NCBI GenBank assembly: GCA_900609035.2
Contig: UXAT02000034.1
Coordinates: 62,001 to 126,000, forward strand
Direction: 5' to 3'
Source: Candidatus Defluviicoccus seviourii
Lineage (GTDB): Bacteria > Pseudomonadota > Alphaproteobacteria > Rhodospirillales > Defluviicoccaceae
DNA length: 64,000 nucleotides
Shown: piece after piece, positions 56,092 to 63,859 of the stretch
Layout: the number at the start of each line of letters is the position of its first letter
Position numbering within the stretch: the stretch's first letter is position 1
Made by a program: the position numbers and the translations under genes
Notes under the pieces: generated by a model
What the model was told of the DNA's origin: nothing
Database searches by the model: none
Seen by the model: the letters and a program-made list of their open reading frames with translations, nothing else

Positions 56092-57924
56092 ATGATCGGG
56101 AGGTTGTGGCTGCGGGCCGCGCGCGTGGCGGCGCTGGGCCTCGCGCTCTTGGCCGGTCCGTTGCCAGCGGCGGCGGGGCCGCTGGAGGATGCGTTAGAAG
56201 CCGCCGAGCGCGGCGACTACGCGACGGCGCTGGCGATCTGGCGGCCGCTGGCGGAGGGGGGCGACGCCAAGGCGCAGTACAATCTCGGCGTCATGTATGA
56301 GGGCGGCCGGGGTGTCGCGAAGAATGAGCGGGAGGCGGCGCGCTGGTTCCGCTTGGCGGCGGCGCAGGGCTTGGCCCTTGCGCAGTACAACCTCGGCGTT
56401 ATGTACGCCTTCGGCCGGGGCGTGGCGAAGGATGAGGGGGAGGCGGTGCGCTGGTTCCGCTTGGCGGCGGAGCAGGGCTTGGCCATGGCGCAGTTCAACC
56501 TCGGCGTCGCGTACGAAACCGGCCGGGGCGTCGCGAAGAATGAGCGGGAGGCGGTGCGCTGGTACCGCCTCGCGGCGGAGCAGGGCTTTGCCCCGGCGCA
56601 GAGCGCCCTCGGCTCCTCGTACGCCTACGGTTGGGGCGTGACGAAGGATGAGGAGGAGGCCGTGCGCTGGTTCCGCCTGGCGGCGGAGCAGGGCGATGCC
56701 GCGGCGCAGGTCGACCTCGGCGTCATGTACGCAAACGGCCGGGGCGTGGCGAAGGATGACCGGGAGGCGGCGCGCTGGTACCGGCTGGCGGCGGAGGAGG
56801 GCTGGCCCGCCCGAGCACAGACCAACCTCGCCATCAAGTACGCCCTCGGCCAGGGCGTGGCGCAGGACTCCGTGCGGGCCTACATGTGGTTCAACCTCGC
56901 CGCAGCGCGAGGGGACGAATACGCAGGCAAGCTTCGCGACGAGTGGATCGCCAAGTCTATGACCCGCGCCCAGATCGCCGAGGCGCAGCGGCTCTCGAGC
57001 AATTGGCGGCCGAAGGCTGGCGGCGGATCAGCTGCAGCGCCAGAGTTGCCGCCGGACCAGCCGGCGGGACCCGATCCGGCACTGGTCGCCGAAGCGCAGC
57101 GGCTGCTCGGCCGCCTCGGCTACGACGCCGGGCCGGCCGACGGCGCGGCCGGCAGACGGACGCAGGCCGCGGTCGCGGCGTACCAGCGCGCCAGCGGCCT
57201 GCCGGAGGACGGCGAGATTGACGGCGCCCTTATCGAGCGGCTGCGGTGGGATGTCGCGGCCGGGGCAGCGCCGCGGGCGGAGCGCCAGCCGGCGGTGGCG
57301 GGCTCCGGCTCCGGCTTCTTCGTGAGCGCCGCGGGGCATGTGCTCAGCAACGCGCATGTCGTGCAGGGCTGCCGGCGGATCATGATCCAGCCCCCGGGAG
57401 GGGAGGCGAGCCGGGCCACCGTCATTGCCACCTCCGCGGCCGACGATCTGGCGCTGCTCAAGCCCGATGCGATCGCATTCGCGGCGGCACAGTTCCGCAC
57501 CGGCGCGCCGCTGCGCCAGGGGGAAAGCGTGCTCGCCTACGGCTTCCCGCTTGCCGGTGCGCTGGCGTCGAGCGGCAATGCGACGGTGGGCCACGTCACG
57601 GCGCTCGCGGGCCTGGGCGACGACAGCCGGCTGTTGCAGATCTCGGCGCCGGTGCAGCCAGGCAACAGCGGCGGGCCACTCCTCGATGCGTCGGGCGGCG
57701 TGGTCGGTGTGATCGTCGGCAAGCTCGATGCGCTGAAGACGGCGCGCGCGATCGGCGATATTCCGCAGAACGTCAACTTCGCGATCAAGGCGAGCGTGGC
57801 CACCAACTTCCTCGAAGCGCAGGGGGTACCGTTCGCCACCCAGCCCGCCGGCAGGGCGCTCGCGACCGAGGACATCGCCGCCCGCGGCCGCGCGATCACC
57901 GTGCGCGTCGACTGCCTGAAGTGA
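56092..57924 (+). CDS. Secreted Sel1-repeat, peptidoglycan-binding, trypsin-like protein
   Basis: 610 aa from the ATG at 56092, with GGGGGTGAGGGA upstream. Signal peptide about 1-28 (LWLRAARVAALGLALLAGPLPAAAG). Six or so Sel1-like 36-aa repeats span about residues 36-270, e.g. AQYNLGVMYEGGRGVAKN. A peptidoglycan-binding domain follows (AEAQRLLGRLGYDAGPADG, about 326-385). The C-terminal third is a trypsin-like serine protease of the HtrA type: His422 (SNAHVV), Asp452 (ADDLALLK) and Ser526 (GNSGGPLL). All catalytic residues are present. No PDZ domain. It is probably a periplasmic, cell-wall-anchored protease that uses the Sel1 superhelix to bind partners. Confidence 0.88.
   Translation: MIGRLWLRAARVAALGLALLAGPLPAAAGPLEDALEAAERGDYATALAIWRPLAEGGDAKAQYNLGVMYEGGRGVAKNEREAARWFRLAAAQGLALAQYNLGVMYAFGRGVAKDEGEAVRWFRLAAEQGLAMAQFNLGVAYETGRGVAKNEREAVRWYRLAAEQGFAPAQSALGSSYAYGWGVTKDEEEAVRWFRLAAEQGDAAAQVDLGVMYANGRGVAKDDREAARWYRLAAEEGWPARAQTNLAIKYALGQGVAQDSVRAYMWFNLAAARGDEYAGKLRDEWIAKSMTRAQIAEAQRLSSNWRPKAGGGSAAAPELPPDQPAGPDPALVAEAQRLLGRLGYDAGPADGAAGRRTQAAVAAYQRASGLPEDGEIDGALIERLRWDVAAGAAPRAERQPAVAGSGSGFFVSAAGHVLSNAHVVQGCRRIMIQPPGGEASRATVIATSAADDLALLKPDAIAFAAAQFRTGAPLRQGESVLAYGFPLAGALASSGNATVGHVTALAGLGDDSRLLQISAPVQPGNSGGPLLDASGGVVGVIVGKLDALKTARAIGDIPQNVNFAIKASVATNFLEAQGVPFATQPAGRALATEDIAARGRAITVRVDCLK
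56335..56800 (+). repeat. 108-bp tandem repeats inside the Sel1 region
   Basis: The core GCGCTGGTTCCGC and its surroundings recur at 56335, 56443, 56551, 56659 and 56767, each 108 bp apart, encoding one 36-residue Sel1 unit. The repeats are similar at DNA level, with changes mainly in third positions and a few variable residues. This indicates recent amplification and homogenisation. Confidence 0.85.
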
Positions 57925-57930
57925 GCGCTT

Positions 57931-57990
57931 AGAGCGGATGAGCGGAGCGTAATCCGCCGCATGCGGGGCGCCGCATCCGCCGGATGGGAT
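57931..57990. repeat. Palindromic short repeat (REP-like), copy 1
   Basis: GCGGAT...AGCGTAATCCGCCGCATGCGG followed by GGGCGCCGCATCCGCCGGATGGGATCT. It shares the AGCGT..TCCGCCGCATGCGG...GGATGGGATCT core with 59373-59411. An inverted pair GCGGAT/ATCCGC gives a hairpin. It lies just past the stop of the Sel1-protease gene. Confidence 0.6.
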
Positions 57991-58013
57991 CTACCCGGGC
58001 TTCCTGACCTATG

Positions 58014-58793
58014 CTAGTCATTCTTAGTCTCGTAGTGCTTGTCAATAAAGTAAGGGGTTTCCGTTTGGACAAAATCGAAGGACACTTTTTGCACTTTGTA
58101 AAGCCAACAGTTCAAAAGACCAGCAGCACCTGTATCAAACAGAGAGACATTTAAACCACTTCCGAGAGAGCTTTTGTATACGATTCCGTCATATCCGTGA
58201 GCACGAAAATACTCCGCCATTATCTGAGTTGGTGCGTAGTCGGCGGTGGACTCTCCTTGACTTACAGGCTGGGAGAACGCCTCATCGATGTGGGCCCAAA
58301 CAACTTTCTCCCGTTCTTCCGGTAGGGGCTCTTCAAAAAACAAACCAATACGATCATAATTATATGGCGCACAGCAATTCACAAGCAGAACGTCTCTCAA
58401 GATTTTGAATTGCCCGACCGATATGTATGATCCGAGCCAAGGCCGCACTTCAGACATCGCCGTCTCCTTGGTCGTGGCCATGTAAAGACATGGTATTCCC
58501 TTCGGATTTACGCGACCCTCACGTGCCGCATGAACTAACGGCTTCATGCGTTCCGGAGAAAAAGGAGTCATACTCTCAACGTCATGTTCGTCATAGCGCT
58601 CCGTTCTCCAGTCGTGGCCATGCTGAGCTCTCCATAGGATGCGGCCGGCAGGGAGTCGTTTCTTTCGGCCTTGGCTAGTTGCGACAACAGTGCGCAGGAA
58701 TTGCTCTACGTGGTCCTCAAAAACGTATCTCGCCCTTCGTTTAACACTCGACGCAAAGTCGAGGTAGCTTGACCATGAAGCAAACTCAGCCAT
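58014..58793 (-). CDS. RES-domain protein (possible NAD-degrading toxin)
   Basis: 259 aa with clearly lower GC than the flanking core. RES domains carry conserved Arg, Glu and Ser; seen are the Arg in LWRAQHG and PKGIPCLYMATTKETAMSEVRPW (Glu) with a Ser-bearing SYISVGQF that follows. Known RES toxins deplete NAD and are paired with an Xre/MbcA-like antitoxin. Here no antitoxin gene is adjacent, the N-terminus is longer than in RES-Xre toxins, and the gene stands alone. It could be an orphan toxin, a defence effector, or a housekeeping relative. Ribosome-binding site GGTGAG precedes the ATG. Confidence 0.72.
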   Translation of the reverse strand: MAEFASWSSYLDFASSVKRRARYVFEDHVEQFLRTVVATSQGRKKRLPAGRILWRAQHGHDWRTERYDEHDVESMTPFSPERMKPLVHAAREGRVNPKGIPCLYMATTKETAMSEVRPWLGSYISVGQFKILRDVLLVNCCAPYNYDRIGLFFEEPLPEEREKVVWAHIDEAFSQPVSQGESTADYAPTQIMAEYFRAHGYDGIVYKSSLGSGLNVSLFDTGAAGLLNCWLYKVQKVSFDFVQTETPYFIDKHYETKND

Positions 58794-58841
58794 ACGTGCT
58801 CACCACGATCCACCGCGGCGCTGTCTCCACAATGATTGCCG

Positions 58842-58887
58842 CCAGCCCGCGGAGGTCAAAATAGCCCAAGGCCTATTCTGACGCATG
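58842..58887 (-). repeat. Stem-loop repeat, inverted copy of 59437-59482
   Basis: Read on the minus strand it starts CATGCGTCAGAATAGGCC and continues with GGGCTATTTTGACCTCCGC. The same element, with a few changes, lies at 59437-59482 on the plus strand. Each copy can fold on TCAGAATA/TATT(C/T)TGA. Confidence 0.6.
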
Positions 58888-58914
58888 TGGCGGCAACTCG
58901 GAAACCTTCCATCG

Positions 58915-58989
58915 GGACTTGTGGCGACATGATTCCGAACCCCTGGTCCAATGGTGGATGGGTGGAGAAAGAACCACGGCCAGGCTGCC
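58915..58989 (+). repeat. 75-bp direct repeat, copy A
   Basis: About 66 of 75 bases match 59140-59214. It begins GGACTTGTGGCGACATG and ends CACGGCCAGGCTGCC. It contains TGGATGGGTGGAGAAAG in both copies. It butts against the DUF5615 remnant. Confidence 0.85.
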
Positions 58990-58995
58990 AGCGGA

Positions 58996-59058
58996 TCCTC
59001 GCTGGCGCAGGCCCTCGGCAACCAGCGGCGACAAGGCGTTGTCGACGAGGAATCTCAC
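58996..59058 (-). pseudogene. Truncated DUF5615 (PIN-like) toxin gene remnant
   Basis: From GTG 59058 the frame gives MRFLVDNALSPLVAEGLRQRG, the invariant N-terminus of DUF5615, a PIN-like toxin usually paired with a DUF433 antitoxin. After 21 codons the similarity stops where the 75-bp repeat (copy A) begins, and the rest of the ~110-aa protein is absent. No DUF433 gene lies nearby. So this looks like the stump of a toxin gene cut by repeat insertion or deletion. Confidence 0.7.
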
Positions 59059-59084
59059 GAAACCGTGAGCGGCAGCTCGCGTAG

Positions 59085-59111
59085 GGCAGATTAGCTTTAG
59101 CGTAATCTGCC
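59085..59111. repeat. Palindromic short repeat, copy 2
   Basis: GGCAGATTA (59085-59093) and TAATCTGCC (59103-59111) form a perfect 9-bp stem around GCTTTAGCG. It shares the GCTTTAGCGT linker with 59373-59411, so it is a diverged member of the same family. Confidence 0.75.
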
Positions 59112-59139
59112 GAATGTGTTTTCATCCGTCCTGTTCCGC

Positions 59140-59214
59140 GGACTTCTGGCGACAGGATGCCGAACCCCCGGTCCGATGATGGATGGGTGGAGAAAGCTCC
59201 ACGGCGAGGCTGCC
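59140..59214 (+). repeat. 75-bp direct repeat, copy B
   Basis: Second copy of the repeat at 58915-58989. It begins GGACTTCTGGCGACAGG and ends CACGGCGAGGCTGCC. Small minus-strand frames across both copies are translations of the repeat, not genes. Between the repeats and the next gene (59215-59372) no gene was seen. Confidence 0.85.
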
Positions 59215-59372
59215 GCGTCTCGTCGGCGCCGGCCTGATCCCGAACGGCGAAAGGCCGGTGGGGACCGGTGAGGCTCGTCGCGTGTCAAGGTAAGCATCTG
59301 TCCGCAAAACCGTCGGATAATCGGGGGACATGATAATCGGGGGACATGATAGTGAATTTACAGCCCGCGTCG

Positions 59373-59411
59373 GGCGGATTGGCTTTAGCGTGGTCCGCCG
59401 CATGCGGCGGA
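59373..59411. repeat. Palindromic short repeat, copy 3
   Basis: GGCGGATT (59373-59380) pairs with GGTCCGCC (59392-59399), and then TCCGCCGCATGCGGCGGA (59394-59411) is a perfect 18-bp palindrome. It is followed by TGGGATCT, as in copy 1. Confidence 0.75.
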
Positions 59412-59420
59412 TGGGATCTC

Positions 59421-59514
59421 TCGACCCGACCCAATGCATGCGTCAGAATACGCCTTCGGCTATTCTGACCTACGCGTTGGCGCCGGCCCTGACGCATGCG
59501 TTGGACCGGGTCGA
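59421..59514. repeat. Nested inverted repeats
   Basis: A 26-bp imperfect arm (59421-59446, starting TCGACCCGAC and ending GCGTCAG) is mirrored at 59489-59514. Inside it lies a 9-bp stem GTCAGAATA (59442-59450) with TATTCTGAC (59461-59469). The two arms differ at about four positions. Confidence 0.75.
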
Positions 59515-59545
59515 CAGATCGCACCCGTCCGATTACGTCTGCCGA

Positions 59546-59833
59546 CTAATCCGACCTACGCCCCTGCAATTCGCTTATGAGTTTGTCCTTCGCTTTTCTG
59601 AGTTCCAGTTTTGCCGCTTCGCCCGTAGCATCAAGTTCTTTCTTGCGTTGTTCAATATGATAGTCAATCTCACCTTCTGTTACGAGGTTAGGCGACAAAC
59701 GTGGAAAGCCATCCTTTCCAGAAATCACATTAGCAACTTCTATTACGAGGTAAGGGTCAAAAGGATATTGATTACATTCCGGAGCAAACAACGAATATCC
59801 AACATATCCAAACCGTTCTTCAGATTGGGCCAT
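59546..59833 (-). CDS. Small low-GC hypothetical protein
   Basis: 95 aa with GGAG 9 nt before the ATG. MAQSEERFGYVGYSLFAPECNQYPFDPYLVIEVANVISG suggests a compact domain; the C-terminal half (EIDYHIEQRKKELDATGEAAKLELRKAKDKL) is a charged helix that could be a coiled coil. GC content is lower than that of core genes, as for the RES gene. No family recognised. It could be a small antitoxin-like or regulatory protein, but nothing in the sequence proves this. Confidence 0.5.
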   Translation of the reverse strand: MAQSEERFGYVGYSLFAPECNQYPFDPYLVIEVANVISGKDGFPRLSPNLVTEGEIDYHIEQRKKELDATGEAAKLELRKAKDKLISELQGRRSD

Positions 59834-59967
59834 CTATAACAACTCCATTACTCTCGACGATAGCGCAATGTAACAATAGGAGCAGCTTTTTGCAAGACCA
59901 GCGGAGTTCGGGAGGCAGGACATGGTTTCGCGCGGAGCTCGCGTTGCAACCATTACGGGTCAGCAGC

Positions 59968-61131
59968 TTACCCCCGCGCCTGCAGCCGCTTCAGGCCCTC
60001 GTCGAGGTCTTCGATCAGCTCGTCCGCATCCTCAAGGCCGCAGTGGAGGCGGAAGCACGGGCCCTCGTACGGCCAGCGGGTGGCGGTGCGGACCGGCTGC
60101 GGATCGAACGGGATGATCAGGCTCTCGTAGCCGCCCCAGCTGGCGCCGAGGCCGAACAGGCGCATCCCGTCCAAGAGCGCCGCCACGCCCTCGCGGCTGG
60201 CGGGCTCGGTGACGAAGGAGACGAGGCCGTTTGAGCCGGTGAAGTCACGCCGCCAGAACGCATGGCCGGGGCAATCCGCAAACGCCGGATGGCGGACGTG
60301 GACAATGCCTGCGCGCCGCGCCAGCCAGCGCGCGATGGCGAGCGCCGTCTCCTGATGGCGGGCCAGGCGGACGCTGAGCGTACGCAGGCCGCGCAAGGCA
60401 AGGTAGCAGTCATCCGGCGACACCGCGGTGCCGACGAACGCGGTTGCCCGCTTGACCCGCAGCCAGGTCGCCTCATTGGCGGTGATCAGGCCCATCATGA
60501 CGTCCGAATGGCCGACGATGTACTTGGTCGCGGCCTGGATCGAGACGTCGATGCCATGTTCGAACGGGCTGAAGAACAGCCCGGCACTCCAGGTGTTGTC
60601 GATCGCGCTCACGATGCCGCGCACCCTCGCCACGGCCGTGACCGCCGCCACGTCCTGCACCTCGAACGTCAGCGAGCCTGGCGATTCGAGAAAGATCAGC
60701 TTGGTGTTGGCGCGGATCAGCGGGGCGACATCCGCCAGCGGATCGTAGTACGTCGTCTCGACCTCGAAGCCTTTCAGCACCGTGTCGCAGAAGCGCCGCG
60801 TCGGCCCGTAAACGGTGTCCACCATCAACAGGTGATCGCCGGCCTTGAGAAACGCCATCAGCGTGAGCGTGATCGCCGCGAGGCCGGACGGCACGGCGAC
60901 GCTGCGATAGCCGCCCTCCAGCCGGGCCACGGCTTCCTCGAGCGCAAACGTCGTCGGCGTGCCGCGGCGGCCGTAGCGGGTGCCGCTAAAGGGCGTGCGG
61001 TCCGCTTCCTCGTAGTCGGCGAGCGTCGGATAGAGGATCGTCGAGGCGCGGTAGACGGGCGGATTGACGACACCGTGATTGGCGTGCGGTTCGCGGCCGA
61101 CCTGGACGAGGAGCGTGTCCTTGGCGGTCAT
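59968..61131 (-). CDS. metC: Cystathionine beta-lyase / Cys-Met PLP-dependent enzyme
   Basis: 387 aa from the ATG at 61131, overlapping the sulfurtransferase stop by 4 nt. PLP lysine in SIQAATKYIVGHSDVM; SAIDNTWSAGLFFSP and VASR-type GTRYGRRGTPT blocks match the Cys/Met-metabolism family. VNPPVYRASTILYPTL and GLEDADELIEDLDEGL point to the cystathionine beta-lyase branch, which splits cystathionine to homocysteine. Third gene of a cysK-sseA-metC-like operon. Confidence 0.88.
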   Translation of the reverse strand: MTAKDTLLVQVGREPHANHGVVNPPVYRASTILYPTLADYEEADRTPFSGTRYGRRGTPTTFALEEAVARLEGGYRSVAVPSGLAAITLTLMAFLKAGDHLLMVDTVYGPTRRFCDTVLKGFEVETTYYDPLADVAPLIRANTKLIFLESPGSLTFEVQDVAAVTAVARVRGIVSAIDNTWSAGLFFSPFEHGIDVSIQAATKYIVGHSDVMMGLITANEATWLRVKRATAFVGTAVSPDDCYLALRGLRTLSVRLARHQETALAIARWLARRAGIVHVRHPAFADCPGHAFWRRDFTGSNGLVSFVTEPASREGVAALLDGMRLFGLGASWGGYESLIIPFDPQPVRTATRWPYEGPCFRLHCGLEDADELIEDLDEGLKRLQARG

Positions 61132-62009
61132 GCGGCGTCCCGTTCGATCGGCGTGTCGTCGCGATTGCCCCACTCCGCCCAAGAGCCGTCGTAGACAGCG
61201 ACATCATCACGGCCCAAGAGGAAGGCGGCGAACGCAGTCGTCGCCGCGGTCACGCCAGAGCCGCAGGAGCCGACCAGTGGCCCGGCGAGATCGACCCCGG
61301 CATCGGCGAAGGCACGCGCCAGCGCAGCATTGTCACGCCAGGTGCCGTAGCGCTCGGCATCGATGAAGGCGAAGAACGGGATATTGCGGCTGCCGGGGAT
61401 ATGGCCCAGCCGGCGTACTGGGCGCGGCTCCGGCTCCAATCCGGCGAAGCGGCCGGGGCCGCGGTTATCGACCACCTGCTCGCGCCGGTTCTCGAGATTG
61501 GCTCCCTCCTTCAGATTGGCGATGAGATTGGCGGCTGAGCGCACCAGATGCGGCCGAAACGTCGCACGGAAGGTGGCGCGCGGGTGCATCGTCGGCGCGT
61601 TGGTCACGGCGCGGCCCTCGGCCTGCCATTTTGCCAGTCCGCCGTCCAGCACAGCGACGCGGTCATGGCCGAACACCCGGAAGGTCCACCACACCCTGGG
61701 CGCCGCACACGATCCCGGTGCATCGTAGACGATCACGTGATCGTTCGAGCCGATGCCCATCCGGCCGATCGTCTCCGCGAAGGCATCCGCACCGGGCAGC
61801 ATGTGCGGCAGCGGCGACGACCGATCGCAGATACCATCGATATCGAAGAACTGTGCACCCTCGATGTGGCAGCGCGCATACTCGGCGCGCGAGTCGCGAC
61901 CGCTGCCCGGTATGTGAAAGCTGCCATCCAGAATCTTGATATCCGTCCGCCCGAGCGCATGGGCTAGCCGAGCGGTCGAGACCAGGGCTTGTTCACGTAG
62001 ATCCGCCAT
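61128..62009 (-). CDS. sseA: 3-mercaptopyruvate/thiosulfate sulfurtransferase
   Basis: 293 aa, two rhodanese domains. N-terminal domain: ILDGSFHIPGSGRDSRAEYARCHIEGAQFFDID. C-terminal catalytic domain: GHIPGSRNIPF, then the active Cys in VGSCGSGVTAATTAFA. The CGSGVT loop favours 3-mercaptopyruvate as donor. It lies 9 nt after cysK and overlaps the next gene, so the three genes handle cysteine and sulfur transfer together. Confidence 0.92.
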   Translation of the reverse strand: MADLREQALVSTARLAHALGRTDIKILDGSFHIPGSGRDSRAEYARCHIEGAQFFDIDGICDRSSPLPHMLPGADAFAETIGRMGIGSNDHVIVYDAPGSCAAPRVWWTFRVFGHDRVAVLDGGLAKWQAEGRAVTNAPTMHPRATFRATFRPHLVRSAANLIANLKEGANLENRREQVVDNRGPGRFAGLEPEPRPVRRLGHIPGSRNIPFFAFIDAERYGTWRDNAALARAFADAGVDLAGPLVGSCGSGVTAATTAFAAFLLGRDDVAVYDGSWAEWGNRDDTPIERDAA

Positions 62010-62018
62010 CCTTCCTCT

Positions 62019-63035
62019 CTACTTCAGCCCCCTCTCCTTAAGCCATGCCGGTAGCGGCAGGCCCTTTTCGCGCAAGAAGGCGGGATTGAACAGCTTGCTC
62101 TGATAGCGGGTGCCGAAATCGCACAAGATTGTGACGATAACGTGCCCCGGCCCCAGATCGCGCGCGAGCCGGATGGCGCCCGCGACGTTGATGCCTGAGG
62201 AGCCGCCGAGACACAAACCCTCGTGCTGCAGCAGGTCGAAGACGATCGGCAGCGCTTCCTCGTCCGCGATCTGGTAGGCGCGATCGACCGGCGCCCCTTC
62301 GAGGTTGGCGGTGATGCGGCCCTGGCCGATCCCTTCCGTGATCGAGGTTCCCTCGGCCTTGAGCTCACCCCTCGTGTAGTAGCTGTAAAGCGCGGCGCCC
62401 ATCGGATCGGCGAGGGCGATCACGACCTCGGGCTTCTGCTGCTTCAAGAACATGCCGACGCCGGCGAGCGTACCGCCGGTGCCGACCGCGCAGATGAAGC
62501 CATCGACCCGGCCTTCGGTCTGGCGCCAGATCTCCGGCCCGGTCGTCGTCCGATGGCCCTCGCGGTTAGCGACGTTATCGAACTGGTTGGCCCAGATGGC
62601 GCCGTTGGGTTCGGCAGCCGCCATCTCGGCTGCCAGCCGGCCGGACACTTTGACGTAGTTGTCCGGATTGCTGTAGGGCACCGCCGGGACCTCGCGCACA
62701 TCCGCCCCGCTTAAGCGCAGCATGTCCTTCTTTTCCTGGCTCTGAGTGTCGGGGATGACGATCACGGTGCGGTAACCGAGCGCATTGCCGACCAGCGCCA
62801 GGCCGATACCGGTGTTGCCGGCAGTCCCTTCGACGATGACGCCGCCCGGCTTGAGCTGGCCGCGGCGCTCGGCATCGCGCACGATCGCAAGCGCAGCACG
62901 GTCCTTGACCGAGCCACCGGGGTTCAAGAACTCGGCCTTGCCGAGGATTTCGCAGCCTGTCACCTCCGAGGCTCGGCGAAGGCGGATCAGAGGTGTGTTG
63001 CCGATAGCTTCGACAAAACCGGCGCGAATATCCAT
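62019..63035 (-). CDS. cysK: Cysteine synthase A
   Basis: 338 aa. PLP lysine in NPGGSVKDRAALAI; GTAGNTGIGLALVG and TGGTLAGVG are the phosphate-binding loops, and GGSSGINVAGAI closes the family pattern. It makes cysteine from O-acetylserine and sulfide. The segment IPDTQSQEKKDMLRLSGADV is usual in the CysK/CBS group. First gene of the operon. Confidence 0.93.
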   Translation of the reverse strand: MDIRAGFVEAIGNTPLIRLRRASEVTGCEILGKAEFLNPGGSVKDRAALAIVRDAERRGQLKPGGVIVEGTAGNTGIGLALVGNALGYRTVIVIPDTQSQEKKDMLRLSGADVREVPAVPYSNPDNYVKVSGRLAAEMAAAEPNGAIWANQFDNVANREGHRTTTGPEIWRQTEGRVDGFICAVGTGGTLAGVGMFLKQQKPEVVIALADPMGAALYSYYTRGELKAEGTSITEGIGQGRITANLEGAPVDRAYQIADEEALPIVFDLLQHEGLCLGGSSGINVAGAIRLARDLGPGHVIVTILCDFGTRYQSKLFNPAFLREKGLPLPAWLKERGLK

Positions 63036-63133
63036 GGGTACGGGACCGCTTCAGCGATGGCAGAGACGCGGCCACCCTACCGGCCTGATGTCGTTCGGAC
63101 AAGCGGACGGCACCCGGGTCTGGACCAGGCCGG

Positions 63134-63859
63134 TCAGACCGTATCGACCGGCGGCCGCGTGCGTTCGCGCCAACGGCGCACGGCAATCGGCACCAGCGCG
63201 AGAACGCCGAGCCCGACCAGGGCGAGAATAATCGTCGGCGTGAACACGTCCTTGAGGTTCGCCTCGGCACCGGCGTCGAACAGATCGCCCAAACCCGCCC
63301 CGAACGCCGTGTAGACGACGCCGCCGGGAATAATGCCGATCAGCGTCGCGATCACATACGGAATCAGACGCATGCCGAGGAAGGCGGGCACCAGGTTGAC
63401 CACCCAGAACGGAAAAACCGGCACCAGGCGCAAGAACAGAAGGTAGTTGAAGGCGTCGCGGCGGAATCCCTCCTCCATCCGCTTCACAAATGGACCGGCG
63501 CGCGCGCGCAATCCATCGCCCACGGCCGAGCGTGCAACCAGGAACAAGAGCGTTGCGCCTGCGGTCGCGCCGACAACGTTGAGGACACTGCCGAGCCAGG
63601 TCCCGAACAGGAATCCGCCGGCAAGCGTCATCACGGTCGCCCCCGGCAGCGAGGTCGCGACAACGACTGCGTAGACGAGGACAAAGCCGATGATAGCGAC
63701 GGTCGCGTGTGTCTCGACCAGCGCCTTCAGCGCCGCCCGGTTCTCGCGCAGGGTCTCCAGGTTGAGGTAGTCATTGAGGCCGAAGGCAAAACTGCCCGCG
63801 ATTACGCTGCCGAGCAGCGCCAACGGCAGCCAGCGTTTCAGCCGCGCCGCGGTGCTCAT
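63134..63859 (-). CDS. TVP38/TMEM64 (DedA-related) membrane protein
   Basis: 241 aa from the ATG at 63859, which overlaps the upstream flavoprotein stop by 4 nt (ATGA). Five or so membrane spans; the SNARE-associated/VTT-domain signature is in LAGGFLFGTWLGSVLNVVGATAGATLLFLVARSAVGD. LVPVFPFWVVNLVPAFLGM follows it. The family moves or scrambles lipids, and in bacteria its members are often encoded with mercuric-reductase-like proteins, as here. Confidence 0.9.
   Translation of the reverse strand: MSTAARLKRWLPLALLGSVIAGSFAFGLNDYLNLETLRENRAALKALVETHATVAIIGFVLVYAVVVATSLPGATVMTLAGGFLFGTWLGSVLNVVGATAGATLLFLVARSAVGDGLRARAGPFVKRMEEGFRRDAFNYLLFLRLVPVFPFWVVNLVPAFLGMRLIPYVIATLIGIIPGGVVYTAFGAGLGDLFDAGAEANLKDVFTPTIILALVGLGVLALVPIAVRRWRERTRPPVDTV

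Noticed and set aside
56335..56800. Regular repeats that could suggest a CRISPR array
   Set aside because: They have a 108-bp period, stay in frame and encode Sel1 units; there are no short spacers and no cas genes.
59097..59439. Several small minus-strand open frames
   Set aside because: They are translations of the 75-bp repeats and palindromes; composition is not protein-like.
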